Assembly (NCBI RefSeq): GCF_005938125.1
Contig: NZ_VCQN01000001.1
Location: 434,001 to 498,000 of the forward strand
Reading direction: 5' to 3'
Length of the DNA: 64,000 bases
Origin: Bacillus sp. BHET2
Lineage (GTDB): Bacteria; Bacillota; Bacilli; Bacillales; Bacillaceae_B
The first letter of the stretch is position 1. Each line of letters opens with the position of its first letter. This document shows positions 41,304 to 50,099 of this stretch, in pieces. Both the position numbers and the translations under genes were made by a program. Below the pieces are notes generated by a model that saw only the letters and a program-made list of their open reading frames with translations, had not been told where the DNA came from and ran no database searches.

Positions 41304-41793
41304 GAGGAGACATGATGCAGAATTAGTAACAAGGATACTGCGAGACGAAGGAATCGATGTTGTAATCTCTAGCCCATACAACCGTTCAATCTTAACCGTA
41401 CAAAAGCTTGCTGAACAAATTGGGCAAGAAGTAATCATCTTCGAAAACCTAAAAGAAAGAATGTTTTCTGCTGGAAAAATGAGAGTTTCTGATAAAGATT
41501 TATACATGATATTAAACGAATCATTTACAGATCCTCACTTTAGATTGCCTAGTGCGGAATCTAATCATACAAGTCAGAAACGAGCCGTAAACGTATTGAT
41601 AGACTTATTAGATATCTACAAAGGGCGAAAGCTTGTAATAGGAACTCACGGATTGGTTATGACGTTGATGATGAGCTACTTTGACAAACAGTATGATATG
41701 GATTTTCTATTGAATACTTCAAAGCCAGATATATATCGCATGGAATTTAAAAGTAGGGATTTAGTTGGGGTGAAAAGGTTATGGGAGGAGTAA
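41257..41793 (+). pseudogene. Histidine phosphatase fragment lacking its catalytic N-terminus
   Basis: The frame from about 41266 reads as a histidine phosphatase (phosphoglycerate-mutase-like): EEITRGLTDKRRHDAELVTRIL, IDVVISSPYNRSILTVQKLA and VIGTHGLVMTLMM. Family members begin with an IYFVRHAHS-type motif carrying the catalytic RHG histidine; this part is missing. The ATG at 41257 is inside the truncated kinase. The protein would be inactive if made. Confidence 0.7.
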
Positions 41794-41880
41794 TCATTCC
41801 TTTACCTAGTCCTCCCTTGGTTATATATTCTTTATTATAAATGATGAAATGAAATAAAATGCTCAAGAATGGAGGAAGTC

Positions 41881-42378
41881 ATGGAATCTACACTCATTAT
41901 ACTAAGAGGAAATTCAGGTAGTGGAAAAACAACGATTGCAAAAGCACTTCAGGATCATTTCGGACATGGAACCCTCCTTGTTTCTCAAGATACCGTTCGG
42001 CGGGATATGTTGAAAGTTCATGATAGAAAGGGAAATCTATCACTTGATTTGATCCGTCAAATTACAGAATACGGGAAAGGTAAATGTGAGTTTGTCATTC
42101 TCGAAGGGATTTTAAGTAATGATCGTTACGGCGAAATGATTCACGATTTAATCCAGTACTATAATGACAGAGCGTATGCCTATTATTTCGATTTATCCTT
42201 CGCGGAAACCTTCAGACGGCATAATACCCGTTCAAAGGGGAAGGAATTCGGGGAAGAATCTTTACGTGCTTGGTGGATAGAAGAAGATGTCCTTGGGATG
42301 AAAGGTGAAACGATGATTGGTAATGAGATGACAGAGGATATTGTTTTAAGCATGATTCTAAACCAAGTTCAAAGGTGA
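41881..42378 (+). CDS. AAA/P-loop small-molecule kinase
   Basis: 165 residues. Walker A RGNSGSGKTTIAKAL (about 9-23), SQDTVRRDML (about 42), FVILEGILSNDRY (Walker B-like) and a basic RRHNTRSKG lid. It resembles the zeta-toxin/chloramphenicol-phosphotransferase-like AAA_33 group annotated as kinases in Bacillus. The substrate is unknown. The ATG at 41881 follows GGAGGAAG. Confidence 0.75.
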   Translation: MESTLIILRGNSGSGKTTIAKALQDHFGHGTLLVSQDTVRRDMLKVHDRKGNLSLDLIRQITEYGKGKCEFVILEGILSNDRYGEMIHDLIQYYNDRAYAYYFDLSFAETFRRHNTRSKGKEFGEESLRAWWIEEDVLGMKGETMIGNEMTEDIVLSMILNQVQR

Positions 42379-42466
42379 TTGAATTTAATGTGAGTACGCT
42401 GTATTTACATTAGAGAAAACATTTTGTGATTGTATGGGAGCATTATAGCCAAACTGGATGGAGGGC

Positions 42467-43252
42467 ATGATCATTCGAATCGAAGCTGTGAACATAATAC
42501 CAAGGGTAAGTCAGATGAAACGATTCATTTATGAGTTACAAGAAAAAGGTATTGTTGAAAGAGAAGGGTTATTTACAGAAGTATTTCAGGTATCCAAAGA
42601 AGAACTTGATTCGTTGTTGTTTTTTGGAATGTTCAATATTCATGCAAACGTCCATTCTCTAAAAGTGCAAATTGAAGAATTATGCACTCTTGACTATGAG
42701 TACTTCATTTACACTGAATTAGTTTCCTTACAAACGAAATATCCTTCTTCGAAACCCATAAACTTTGAGTTGTTTCTGCTAGATGAAACCGATGAATTTG
42801 TGAAAGGAAAGCTTGGGGGAGTATCTGCCTTTACGGATTGGAATGGAAGAATGTGTTTTATCGTCGAACCACATGTGAAAGTGAGGGCTGCATTAAAGTC
42901 GGTAATCTTTCACGAGTACCATCATCATTGGAGAATGAGTCAGTTATCGATTGCTGAAGAGGATGAAACTCTACTGGATCGTTTAGTGTTAGAAGGTTTA
43001 GCAGAGCATTTTGTACGAGTGGAGTTGGGCGAAGCATTCCTTGGACCATATAAAGATGCTCTTTCGGAAACCGATGCCCGAATGTTATGGAATACGAAAT
43101 ATAAGCAGCATATACACGAAAAGGGGGAAGCTACAGACTCTTTTATGTTCGGGTGTGAGGAGATGGGGCTACCCTTTTGGGGTGGATATTCTTTGGGGTA
43201 TCATCTTGTCGGATGGTACATAGATGAGCACAGGGAACAAAGGATCGAATAA
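42467..43252 (+). CDS. DUF2268-type putative zinc protease
   Basis: 261 residues with HEYHHHW at about residues 147-153 (an HExxH-like metal motif) followed by LVLEGLAEHFVRVELGE, whose Glu could be the third ligand. The C-terminal PFWGGYSLGYHLVGWYID block is typical of DUF2268 (YjaZ-like) proteins. Start choice is unclear: the ATG at 42467 is only 1 nt after GGAGGG; the ATG at 42458 overlaps that site, and an ATT at 42473 has the better spacing. Confidence 0.7.
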   Translation: MIIRIEAVNIIPRVSQMKRFIYELQEKGIVEREGLFTEVFQVSKEELDSLLFFGMFNIHANVHSLKVQIEELCTLDYEYFIYTELVSLQTKYPSSKPINFELFLLDETDEFVKGKLGGVSAFTDWNGRMCFIVEPHVKVRAALKSVIFHEYHHHWRMSQLSIAEEDETLLDRLVLEGLAEHFVRVELGEAFLGPYKDALSETDARMLWNTKYKQHIHEKGEATDSFMFGCEEMGLPFWGGYSLGYHLVGWYIDEHREQRIE

Positions 43253-43430
43253 TTAACCTCATTACCTTCAATAGTTTATACAAGATGAAATAAAAGTAAG
43301 GGAGGAACATTGAAAAACTCATTGAGGAATTCTTTTTTTTGGAGGATCGCATTTACTCGAAAAGAACCTTTGAATTTGTTAACAATTTTTGGAATAATGG
43401 ATAATAAGCAACGAATAGTGGAGGGATTGG

Positions 43431-43625
43431 ATGAACATAAACGGGTATCTCATTCGATTAGCGATCACCATTATGGTGATATTTGGTGGAACGTTTACGA
43501 TTCATTTTGTCAAAACGGGAGAAGTATTGATAGATCAGTTGCTAGGGGCTTCTGTTGGAATAATTCTTCTCGTGGCATCATGGGTATGGAGGAAAAGGAA
43601 TATAAGGGGTGGAGAATTAATATGA
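43431..43625 (+). CDS. Small membrane protein
   Basis: 64 residues with two hydrophobic segments (about 8-25 and 37-52) and a basic C-terminus WRKRNIRGGELI. GGAGGG precedes the ATG. It overlaps the next gene by ATGATC at 43622-43625, so the two are coupled. Unknown function. Confidence 0.6.
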   Translation: MNINGYLIRLAITIMVIFGGTFTIHFVKTGEVLIDQLLGASVGIILLVASWVWRKRNIRGGELI

Positions 43626-43936
43626 TCGGGTTACTCAATCTTGGAAGCCTATTGCTGGGACTGCTCGCTTGGATTCTTCCAGTCATTAATCTCATGCGAT
43701 TTAGGGGAAATGAGCATAGAAGAGGGGTCGCGTTTTCCGTATTGAGCATGAGTGCGTGTGCTATATCACTATGTTTCCAGATGTTTTATCACTATCATCT
43801 AGTCATTATTGAGGATTGGTCAGCTCTTATGGACATAACGGGGGTAATGGTGACCATCGCGTCAGTGCTTCTCATTGGTACGGTTGGATTAAATACAATG
43901 ACTCTGATCTTGTATCAGAACCGAGTCCCAGAATAA
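43622..43936 (+). CDS. Small four-span membrane protein (cytochrome oxidase subunit 4-like annotation family)
   Basis: 104 residues with three to four hydrophobic segments; sequence MIGLLNLGSLLLGLLAWILP resembles a Bacillus family often named cytochrome c oxidase subunit 4, though real oxidase membership is doubtful. Conserved FYHYHLVIIEDWSALMD lies between segments. The start at 43622 follows GGTGGAG inside the previous gene. Confidence 0.6.
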   Translation: MIGLLNLGSLLLGLLAWILPVINLMRFRGNEHRRGVAFSVLSMSACAISLCFQMFYHYHLVIIEDWSALMDITGVMVTIASVLLIGTVGLNTMTLILYQNRVPE

Positions 43937-43954
43937 TAAGAGTGAGGTATAATC

Positions 43955-44242
43955 ATGACTTCAAAAGAGAACGTGAGAATGTGCGACAACGGGCATAAAT
44001 ATGTGAAAAAGAGCGATTGTCCGTCCTGCCCTATTTGTGAAGAAGAACGAAAACCGGAAACAGGATTTCTTTCTGTTCTTTCAGCACCAGCCAGAAGAGC
44101 GTTGGAAAACAATGGAGTGACGTCTTTAGAGGTGTTATCAACATTCAGTGAGAAAGAAATTCTCGCCTTTCACGGTATGGGACCTTCCTCTATACCAAAA
44201 CTTAGGAATGCGTTGGAGGAAAGGGGATTATCGTTTAAGTAA
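43955..44242 (+). CDS. RNAP alpha-CTD-like helix-hairpin-helix protein
   Basis: 95 residues: an N-terminal Cys segment (MCDNGHKY, CPSCPICEEE, possible zinc site, about 9-31) and a C-terminal HhH domain (LSAPARRALENNGVTSLEVLSTFSEKEILAFHGMGPSSIPKLRNALEERGLSF). The domain resembles the C-terminal domain of RNA polymerase alpha. Its role is unknown; DNA or protein binding is inferred. GTGAGG lies upstream of the ATG. Confidence 0.75.
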   Translation: MTSKENVRMCDNGHKYVKKSDCPSCPICEEERKPETGFLSVLSAPARRALENNGVTSLEVLSTFSEKEILAFHGMGPSSIPKLRNALEERGLSFK

Positions 44243-44297
44243 GAGGGAATTGAAGTGATCAAGCATCATTATTAAAGTCTTTATTGAAAGTATTAAG

Positions 44298-44335
44298 AAA
44301 AAGGGAACCCCAAAAATAATGGAGTTCCCTTTTTC
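44298..44335 (+). terminator. Terminator after the HhH gene
   Basis: AAAAAGGGAACCCC pairs with GGAGTTCCCTTTTT (one mismatch). Confidence 0.75.
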
Positions 44336-44501
44336 GCGACCAATCCGGTATTATGCCCCGGTTAGTATAGATAGACTCTCCTTGCTATGAAATACGGAAT
44401 TCTTCATGTCTTTATTTTAACGATAAGTGAATATACAATAGGTATGCTAATATGGATTCATATAAAAATAAGTGTAGCATCGAAAAGAAATAGGTGAGTA
44501 T

Positions 44502-45395
44502 ATGGACATCAGGCACTTGAAATATTTTATCGAAGTGACGAGATTCAAGAGCTTTACACGGGCAGCAGATTCTTTGTTTGTGACCCAACCAACCATCAGT
44601 AAGATGATCAGGAATTTAGAAGAAGAGCTTGGGGTGGAATTGTTCGATCGGTCGAGGAAGCAGCTCATGTTGACAGATGCAGGACGGGCGATTTTGAAGC
44701 AGGCCCAGACGATTGATAAAGCATTCGAGAATGTTCAGCATGAACTGGATGATCTGATTGGACTTCAGAGGGGGCATATTCGCATCGGGCTGCCGCCGAT
44801 CATGGATGCCGGTCATTTCATCAAGGTGCTGGGGGAATTTCATGCATTGTATCCTGGCATCACATTTCAGCTGATTGAAAATGGGACGAAACGAATTGAA
44901 GAAGATATTATAGGCGATCATCTTGACGTAGGGATTGCTGTCCTGCCGACAACGGAAGACAATTTTCATCACTTTTCCTTCATGAAAGAAGAACTCCGGG
45001 TCGTGGTGCCTAGAACTCATCAGTTGGCTTCTCGGAAGCAGATTAAATTGAAGGAACTGGAGAATGAATCGCTTATTCTCTTTAATAAGGACTTTGCATT
45101 GAATGACCGGATCAGGGGAGCATGTAAAGAAGCAGGTTTTCTTCCAAAGGTTGTGTCGGAGAGCTCTCAATGGGATTTCATCGGGAAGATGATTGAAGCG
45201 GGACTCGGGATTTCTATTCTGCCTACGAGTGTCTATAAGTTGCTGAAAGAGGATCTGATCGCCATCCAAGTAGTGAAGCCGGTGATCGAATGGGATCTTG
45301 CGATTATTTGGAGAAAAAATCAATATTTATCGTATGCTACAACAGAATGGTTGAAGTTTACACAGGAACGATTGATAGAGAGCATCTCGGATTGA
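44502..45395 (+). CDS. LysR-family regulator (CidR/YwbI-like)
   Basis: A 297-residue LysR protein with an N-terminal winged HTH (about 1-60; SFTRAADSLFVTQPTISKMIRNLEEELGVELFDRSRKQLMLTDAGRAIL) and a periplasmic-binding-like effector domain. The sequence resembles CidR/YwbI, which controls the cidAB holin-like genes in response to acetate. No cidAB genes are adjacent here. Possible targets lie elsewhere. A terminator follows. Confidence 0.8.
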   Translation: MDIRHLKYFIEVTRFKSFTRAADSLFVTQPTISKMIRNLEEELGVELFDRSRKQLMLTDAGRAILKQAQTIDKAFENVQHELDDLIGLQRGHIRIGLPPIMDAGHFIKVLGEFHALYPGITFQLIENGTKRIEEDIIGDHLDVGIAVLPTTEDNFHHFSFMKEELRVVVPRTHQLASRKQIKLKELENESLILFNKDFALNDRIRGACKEAGFLPKVVSESSQWDFIGKMIEAGLGISILPTSVYKLLKEDLIAIQVVKPVIEWDLAIIWRKNQYLSYATTEWLKFTQERLIESISD

Positions 45396-45412
45396 GAGAT
45401 GCTCTTTTTTGT
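45376..45412 (+). terminator. Terminator overlapping the end of the LysR gene
   Basis: AGAGCATCTC pairs with GAGATGCTCT, followed by T6. Confidence 0.85.
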
Positions 45413-45599
45413 TTTTAATAAAAATAATTTACCTGATTTTAGAAAAAATCATATTGATTTCACTTGAATGAAAGCCGTTGCATAGACAGTGTCTATGCTG
45501 AAGATAATGAACATTCATTTCACTTATCGCACCTGCGGGCGTACACTTTGGTTATCAAACGTTTGAGAAACCAAATAGCACAGAAGGGATTGGTCTATA

Positions 45600-46136
45600 A
45601 TGTCAAAAACGAAGCATCCAAAAGAAAGTCTGGTCGTGAATACCGATCAGGTTATGATCAATGACTTAAACAACTACAATACTTTGTTCGGCGGTGTTTT
45701 GATGAAGAAGCTGGATAACAATGCCACGTTATCTGCAAGACGTCATGCCAGAGTTAAGGAATGTGTGACAGCGTCCACCGATTCCATCGACTTCCTATAT
45801 CCGATTCATCAATCCGATTCGGTGTGCGTTGAATCCTTCGTCTCATATGTCGGGAATAAGTCGATGGAGATCTTCTGTAAAGTGATTGCCGAAGACATGA
45901 TCACAGGGGAAAGACGAATCGCAGCAACTGCCTTTCTTACCTTTGTCGCATTGGATGAACATAAAAACTCGATCAAAGTTCCGGAAATTGTGCCGGAGAC
46001 AGCTGAAGAGAAATTTCTCTTCGAATCAGGGAAAGAACGGGCTGAAAGAAGACGGATCAGACGAAAACACAGTAAAGAACTCATGGAAATCGTAGGATTG
46101 GAAAAACCATGGAATATGGGAGGAGAGGCATCATGA
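45600..46136 (+). CDS. Acyl-CoA thioesterase (hot-dog, YkhA-like)
   Basis: 178 residues with the hot-dog thioesterase pattern: NTLFGGVLMKKLDNNATLSARRHA (about 28-51, with Asn and Asp of the active site), STDSIDFLYPIHQSD and MEIFCKVIAEDMITGERRIAATAFLTFVAL. This is the cytosolic acyl-CoA hydrolase family (B. subtilis YkhA). AAGGGATTGG lies upstream. Its stop overlaps the start of the next gene (ATGA). Confidence 0.85.
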   Translation: MSKTKHPKESLVVNTDQVMINDLNNYNTLFGGVLMKKLDNNATLSARRHARVKECVTASTDSIDFLYPIHQSDSVCVESFVSYVGNKSMEIFCKVIAEDMITGERRIAATAFLTFVALDEHKNSIKVPEIVPETAEEKFLFESGKERAERRRIRRKHSKELMEIVGLEKPWNMGGEAS

Positions 46137-46507
46137 CAACAATGGTAGCAGGAATGAACGAACTGCACGAAGCAAAAAAAGATGTGGAAGAGTTAAAACA
46201 GGAATTTCCTGAATTGAATGAGCAGCTGGTCCATGTTGTAAGCCTTACGAGACAATTGCAGCTAAAATACGGGTATATGGGTTCATTATTAAGAGACAAA
46301 GAGTTGCCGGACTATGAGCCCCAATTTGTAAGAGGTTCGATACTGGACTTGTATCAGCAGGAAGTGAGGAAACTGAAGGACAATCCGAATATCTCGAAGC
46401 TCAAGAACATAATGAAAAAACATTGTCAAATCACTGATTCGAAGCTGTTCTTGTTGATCTTAGGTGCAAAGCCTGAGTTGCTTCAAGGGTCAACGATAAT
46501 AAAATGA
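46133..46507 (+). CDS. Hypothetical protein coupled to the thioesterase
   Basis: 124 residues, mostly helical and charged (MNELHEAKKDVEELKQEFPELNEQLVHVVSLTRQLQLKYGYMGSLL), with a C-terminal LILGAKPELLQGS. The start at 46133 follows GGGAGGAGAGG and overlaps the thioesterase stop. No family is recognised. A terminator follows. Confidence 0.6.
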   Translation: MTTMVAGMNELHEAKKDVEELKQEFPELNEQLVHVVSLTRQLQLKYGYMGSLLRDKELPDYEPQFVRGSILDLYQQEVRKLKDNPNISKLKNIMKKHCQITDSKLFLLILGAKPELLQGSTIIK

Positions 46508-46514
46508 TTCTTTA

Positions 46515-46547
46515 AAGCAGGCAGTTGAAAATCTGCCTGCTTTTCAA
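46515..46547 (+). terminator. Terminator after the thioesterase operon
   Basis: AAGCAGGCAG pairs with CTGCCTGCTT, followed by TTC. Confidence 0.75.
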
Positions 46548-46670
46548 TTCGTATATATGATTGCAGAAAAAGTAATGATCGCCTTTATCGTGATTCTTAC
46601 ATATATTTATGACTGAAGATTGAAACTTTTTAAGTTTGATATCGTAAATGTAAGAAAAGGGGGATTTCAC

Positions 46671-46982
46671 TTGAAAAAATTATCAGTAAGATCTTTATGT
46701 TCTGCTCTGGTTATTGCATTATGTGTGTGGATTGCGAGTATGGTGTTTTCATTTTCCTATGGTGAATGGAGTTTCTTCATCGGCCTTGGATTAACGGTTG
46801 TGCTTTTCTTTTTTAACAGTAGTGGTGGCACTTTATCCAAGGGAGCTACGATGCAGGCAAGTGAGGCAGGATGGAAGATTCAGAAGGATAATGAACTGAA
46901 AGCAAATGTAGGGGCCGTTTTTTATGGTTCTGCGTTATTTACGCTTATTAGTTTTGTTTTAATGTTAGTCACGTTCTTGTAG
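46671..46982 (+). CDS. DUF3899-like membrane protein
   Basis: 103 residues from a TTG start with AAAGGGGG upstream. Transmembrane segments at about 8-28, 33-48 and 82-102; middle loop SSGGTLSKGATMQASEAGWKIQKDNELKANVG. This layout fits DUF3899, small Bacillus membrane proteins of unknown function. Confidence 0.65.
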   Translation: MKKLSVRSLCSALVIALCVWIASMVFSFSYGEWSFFIGLGLTVVLFFFNSSGGTLSKGATMQASEAGWKIQKDNELKANVGAVFYGSALFTLISFVLMLVTFL

Positions 46983-47077
46983 CGAAACACAGGAATGTTA
47001 TATGGGTTCTCCAATTGGATAAATGTTTTCTAAGTTTATGAAAATAGCAATTTCAGATGAAAAGAGGAAATGTACTA

Positions 47078-47368
47078 ATGACGAATGTAAATATGGTAGA
47101 AAAAAATGTTACAAATGGCAAGGCTACAACCGGAATGATTTTGGGGATAGTCTCCATTTTGACTGTGATTATTCCATTTATCGGGATTATCCTGGGTGTA
47201 GTTGGTTTAATTTTTGGTATCATAGGAAGGAAAGAAATAAAGCGTTTTAATCAAGAGGGGAAGAAGATGGCTATTGCAGGTATCATTTGTAGTGTGATTG
47301 GTATACTACTACCTATCGTTTTGATTATTTTGACTTTAATGGCTTATATGAATCCTGTATCAGTATAA
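47078..47368 (+). CDS. DUF4190-like membrane protein
   Basis: 96 residues with two hydrophobic segments and the repeat-like GMILGIVSILTVIIPFIGIILGVVGLIFGIIGRKEIKRFNQEGKKMAIAGIICSVIGI, typical of DUF4190. The ATG at 47078 follows AGAGGAAA. Unknown function. Confidence 0.75.
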   Translation: MTNVNMVEKNVTNGKATTGMILGIVSILTVIIPFIGIILGVVGLIFGIIGRKEIKRFNQEGKKMAIAGIICSVIGILLPIVLIILTLMAYMNPVSV

Positions 47369-47405
47369 CTATTTGATAAAGTGCTCATTTATAAGGGTAC
47401 CTAAA

Positions 47406-47552
47406 GTGACTACAGGATTAATTATTTTGGGCATTATTCTAATTATTGCAGGTTTTCTAACACCAATCGATTCCGGTACAACCATTTTGGTGTCGTCCAT
47501 TCTATTTGTGATTGCATTTGTGCTATCACTTAAGAAGAAGAGAAGACTTTAG
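47406..47552 (+). CDS. 48-aa two-span membrane protein
   Basis: GTG start at 47406 with AAGGGT upstream. Two hydrophobic segments are separated by TPIDSGT (begins VTTGLIILGIILIIAGFLTP) and followed by a basic end LKKKRRL. Probably a small membrane protein of the same group as its neighbours. Confidence 0.5.
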   Translation: MTTGLIILGIILIIAGFLTPIDSGTTILVSSILFVIAFVLSLKKKRRL

Positions 47553-47576
47553 TAAAATTGAATAGAAAGAGAGACC

Positions 47577-47604
47577 AAACGGACCAAAGCTGGCCCGTTT
47601 GTTG
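47577..47604. terminator. Bidirectional terminator
   Basis: AAACGGACC pairs with GGCCCGTTT (one mismatch), placed between converging genes. Confidence 0.6.
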
Positions 47605-47617
47605 TATACATAGAAGA

Positions 47618-48211
47618 TTATTTTTTGAAATTTAAAATGCGAAGAATCGACTCATAACACATAGTTCGATAATACCCATGCAAGCTCTCATCATCCTTCA
47701 TTAACCACTGAATTAAGCTGCCATCAATCATACATCGAATACTGACGGACGTTTGCTCGATGTTGTCTACTTGAAACACATTTTCTTCGATTCCTTGAGT
47801 TATAATTTGCTCGGTGATGGACCGGCAGTTTTGATAGAATCGTTGATTGATTTCTCCGTACTTCTGATCATTTTTTACTTGTGCTAAAAAGTCCAGGTAG
47901 ACTCGATAGAAGCTTTTATTTTCTTCCGGACTGATGAACACCTGGTTGATATAGGCTTCAAGCTTTTCAATCGCTGTTTCTTTTTCAGCAATCGATTCGG
48001 CTTCTTTTTCATATATTTTTGTTGTAATCCATTCGAATAAGTGAGCGAATACATCCGCTTTATTTTTAAAATAATAGTTGGTTACGCCCTTACTGACATC
48101 TGCGTAATTGGCAATATCCTGCAGCGTTACAGATTCATACCCTTTTTCAGATGCTGCCTGAAACGCTGCCTTTAGTATTTGTTTTCGTCTTTGTTCCGCT
48201 TTTTTAGCCAT
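47618..48211 (-). CDS. TetR-family regulator (divergent to the oxidoreductase)
   Basis: 197 residues with a TetR HTH (about 8-55; AASEKGYESVTLQDIANYADVSKGVTNYYFKNKADVFAHLF) and a helical C-terminal domain with a BetI-like arrangement (SVSIRCMIDGSLIQWLM). It is transcribed away from the YhdH-like oxidoreductase gene; the shared region carries a strong palindrome. It is probably the local repressor; the inducer may be a quinone or electrophile, an inference from the neighbour. Confidence 0.8.
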   Translation of the reverse strand: MAKKAEQRRKQILKAAFQAASEKGYESVTLQDIANYADVSKGVTNYYFKNKADVFAHLFEWITTKIYEKEAESIAEKETAIEKLEAYINQVFISPEENKSFYRVYLDFLAQVKNDQKYGEINQRFYQNCRSITEQIITQGIEENVFQVDNIEQTSVSIRCMIDGSLIQWLMKDDESLHGYYRTMCYESILRILNFKK

Positions 48212-48280
48212 TGTGACATCGAACCTCCAGTTAAAACCTACGATAAGTATACTAGATATTATTGACTTGTACGAGTGTTT

Positions 48281-48318
48281 TATACTGACCAGACAAAATA
48301 AATTGACCGGTCAGTATA
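48281..48318. promoter_or_regulatory. Nested TetR operator
   Basis: TATACTGACC (48281-48290) and GGTCAGTATA (48309-48318) form a 10-bp inverted repeat; inside the right part lies the perfect palindrome TGACCGGTCA (48304-48313). Confidence 0.7.
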
Positions 48319-48379
48319 AAATATACTATGATGAACGAGCAAAGTATTTATGAATAGATTCGAAAGGGGACATATTGAC

Positions 48380-49375
48380 ATGTCAATACAATTTAATGCT
48401 CTTGTTGTGAATAAAAAAGAAGACGATTTTTCAGTAAAGATTAAAGAACTATCTGTTGATGACTTACCAGCCGGTGATGTGACAATAGAAGTTCATTATT
48501 CCAGCGTCAATTATAAAGACGGTTTAGCGAGTATTCCGAATGGGAATATTGTGAAATCCTATCCATTTGTGCCCGGTATAGATCTTGCAGGAATCGTGGC
48601 TTCATCAAACGATTCTCGGTATAAAGAGGGCGACAAAGTAATCGTGACGAGCTATGAACTTGGTGTTTCCCATTTCGGTGGATACAGTGAATATGCGAGA
48701 GTCCCTGGCGATTGGGTGATACCACTGCCGGAGCAATTGACACTGAAAGAATCGATGACCTTTGGGACGGCAGGATTTACAGCAGCACTTTCCATCCATC
48801 AATTAGAAGAAAACGGTCTAACTCCTGAAAATGGTCCCGTATTAGTGACAGGGGCCACAGGCGGCGTAGGAAGCATGGCCGTTTCAATGCTTGCCAAACG
48901 AAATTATCACGTCATTGCAAGCACGGGAAAAGAATCAGAATATGATTTCTTAAAGAAACTAGGGGCAACAGAGGTCATCTCACGTGAAGATGTAACCCCT
49001 GAGAAAATTCGTCCGATCGGAAAACAGAAATGGGCAGCTGCCATTGATCCAGTCGGCGGTAAGACATTGGCTTCTGTATTAAGCAATACTAAATACGGTG
49101 GGGCGGTAGCGGTAAGTGGATTGACAGGGGGAGTAGATGTACCGACCACTGTGTTCCCGTTTATCCTTCGAGGTATCGATTTACTAGGGATTGATTCAGT
49201 GTATTGCCCTAAAGAGTTAAGAGTCAAGTTGTGGGAGCGAATGGCAACGGACTTAAAGCCTGAAGGACTAACTGACATTGAACAGGAAGTGTCATTAGAA
49301 GAACTTCCTCAAACCCTAGCTGACATCCTTGCTGGAAAAACAAAAGGGAGAACAGTCGCAAATATCAGGGAATAG
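48380..49375 (+). CDS. YhdH/YhfP-type zinc-free quinone oxidoreductase
   Basis: 331 residues of the medium-chain dehydrogenase superfamily without zinc ligands. The motifs SSVNYKDGLA (about 45-54), VPGIDLAGIV, LVTGATGGVGSMAVSMLAKRNYHVIASTGK (about 155-185, NADPH site) and GGVDVPTTVFPFILRGI are typical of YhdH/acrylyl-CoA reductase-like enzymes. They reduce electrophilic enones or quinones with NADPH. The ATG at 48380 follows AAAGGGG. A strong terminator follows. Confidence 0.9.
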   Translation: MSIQFNALVVNKKEDDFSVKIKELSVDDLPAGDVTIEVHYSSVNYKDGLASIPNGNIVKSYPFVPGIDLAGIVASSNDSRYKEGDKVIVTSYELGVSHFGGYSEYARVPGDWVIPLPEQLTLKESMTFGTAGFTAALSIHQLEENGLTPENGPVLVTGATGGVGSMAVSMLAKRNYHVIASTGKESEYDFLKKLGATEVISREDVTPEKIRPIGKQKWAAAIDPVGGKTLASVLSNTKYGGAVAVSGLTGGVDVPTTVFPFILRGIDLLGIDSVYCPKELRVKLWERMATDLKPEGLTDIEQEVSLEELPQTLADILAGKTKGRTVANIRE

Positions 49376-49408
49376 AGGAAAGACTGTATCAAAAATAAAT
49401 TTGACTGA

Positions 49409-49445
49409 AAGGGGTTGATCTCATTCGAGATTAACCCCTTTTTCT
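49409..49445 (+). terminator. Terminator after the oxidoreductase gene
   Basis: AAGGGGTTGATCTC pairs with GAGATTAACCCCTT (one mismatch), followed by TTTC. Confidence 0.85.
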
Positions 49446-49552
49446 TTGAGGAAGTGTTAATTGAATCATGTACCATTATTAATTATATCTTCAAATCGTT
49501 ATTTAAAGTTTACGAAAACAACCTCTTAAAATGATTGATAAAAAACCCATTA

Positions 49553-49568
49553 TTTGAAATAATTGGTA
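49553..49568 (+). promoter_or_regulatory. Shared 16-bp promoter-like element, copy 2
   Basis: Exact TTTGAAATAATTGGTA, 47 bp before the TTG start of the Nudix gene. Confidence 0.55.
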
Positions 49569-49615
49569 TGTTCAGTATTTCTTCTTGAACAAAAAATACG
49601 AGCGGGGGAATTCTC

Positions 49616-50053
49616 TTGGCATCCAATCAACATCTACAAAATATCTACGTACCACCAAAACATATCGTATCAGCAGCAACGATCGTCCTGAATGAAAAAA
49701 AGGAAGTCTTATTGATTAAGAGTCCGAGGAATGGCTGGGAAATGCCTGGTGGGCAGGTGGAAGAGGGAGAATCTTTGAAGGACGCTGCAATCCGTGAAAC
49801 CAAAGAGGAATCAGGTATTGATGTAGAAATAATGAAATTCTGTGGAATCTTCCAAAACGTAAGGGCATCTATTTGCAATACTTTGTTCTTAGCAAAACCG
49901 GTTGGTGGCGAGTTTACCACTGCTTCTGAAAGTGAGGAAGTGGGGTATTTCTCCATTGAAGTGGCATTGGAAATGGTGACGTTTAATAATTTCAGGCAAA
50001 GGATTGAATATTGTCTGGATGAGAGTGCTCATCCGTTTTATATAGAGTTTTAA
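49616..50053 (+). CDS. Nudix hydrolase
   Basis: 145 residues with the Nudix box GGQVEEGESLKDAAIRETKEESGI (about residues 44-67; G-x5-E-x7-REUxEExGU complete, with U a hydrophobic residue). The substrate class is unknown; family members hydrolyse nucleoside diphosphates or other pyrophosphates. The start is TTG at 49616, after GCGGGGGAA. A shared promoter-like element lies upstream. Confidence 0.88.
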   Translation: MASNQHLQNIYVPPKHIVSAATIVLNEKKEVLLIKSPRNGWEMPGGQVEEGESLKDAAIRETKEESGIDVEIMKFCGIFQNVRASICNTLFLAKPVGGEFTTASESEEVGYFSIEVALEMVTFNNFRQRIEYCLDESAHPFYIEF

Positions 50054-50099
50054 GTGGTGAGAGGCAAGCATCCATTTGTTCAACAGGGGGGGCTTAACA

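Noticed and set aside
43310..43430. 5' extension of the membrane gene at 43622
   Set aside because: The frame overlaps the well-supported gene at 43431; the ATG at 43622 has its own ribosome binding site.
45464..45599. ORF 45464-45664 upstream of the thioesterase gene
   Set aside because: Overlaps the thioesterase gene in another frame and lacks a ribosome binding site.
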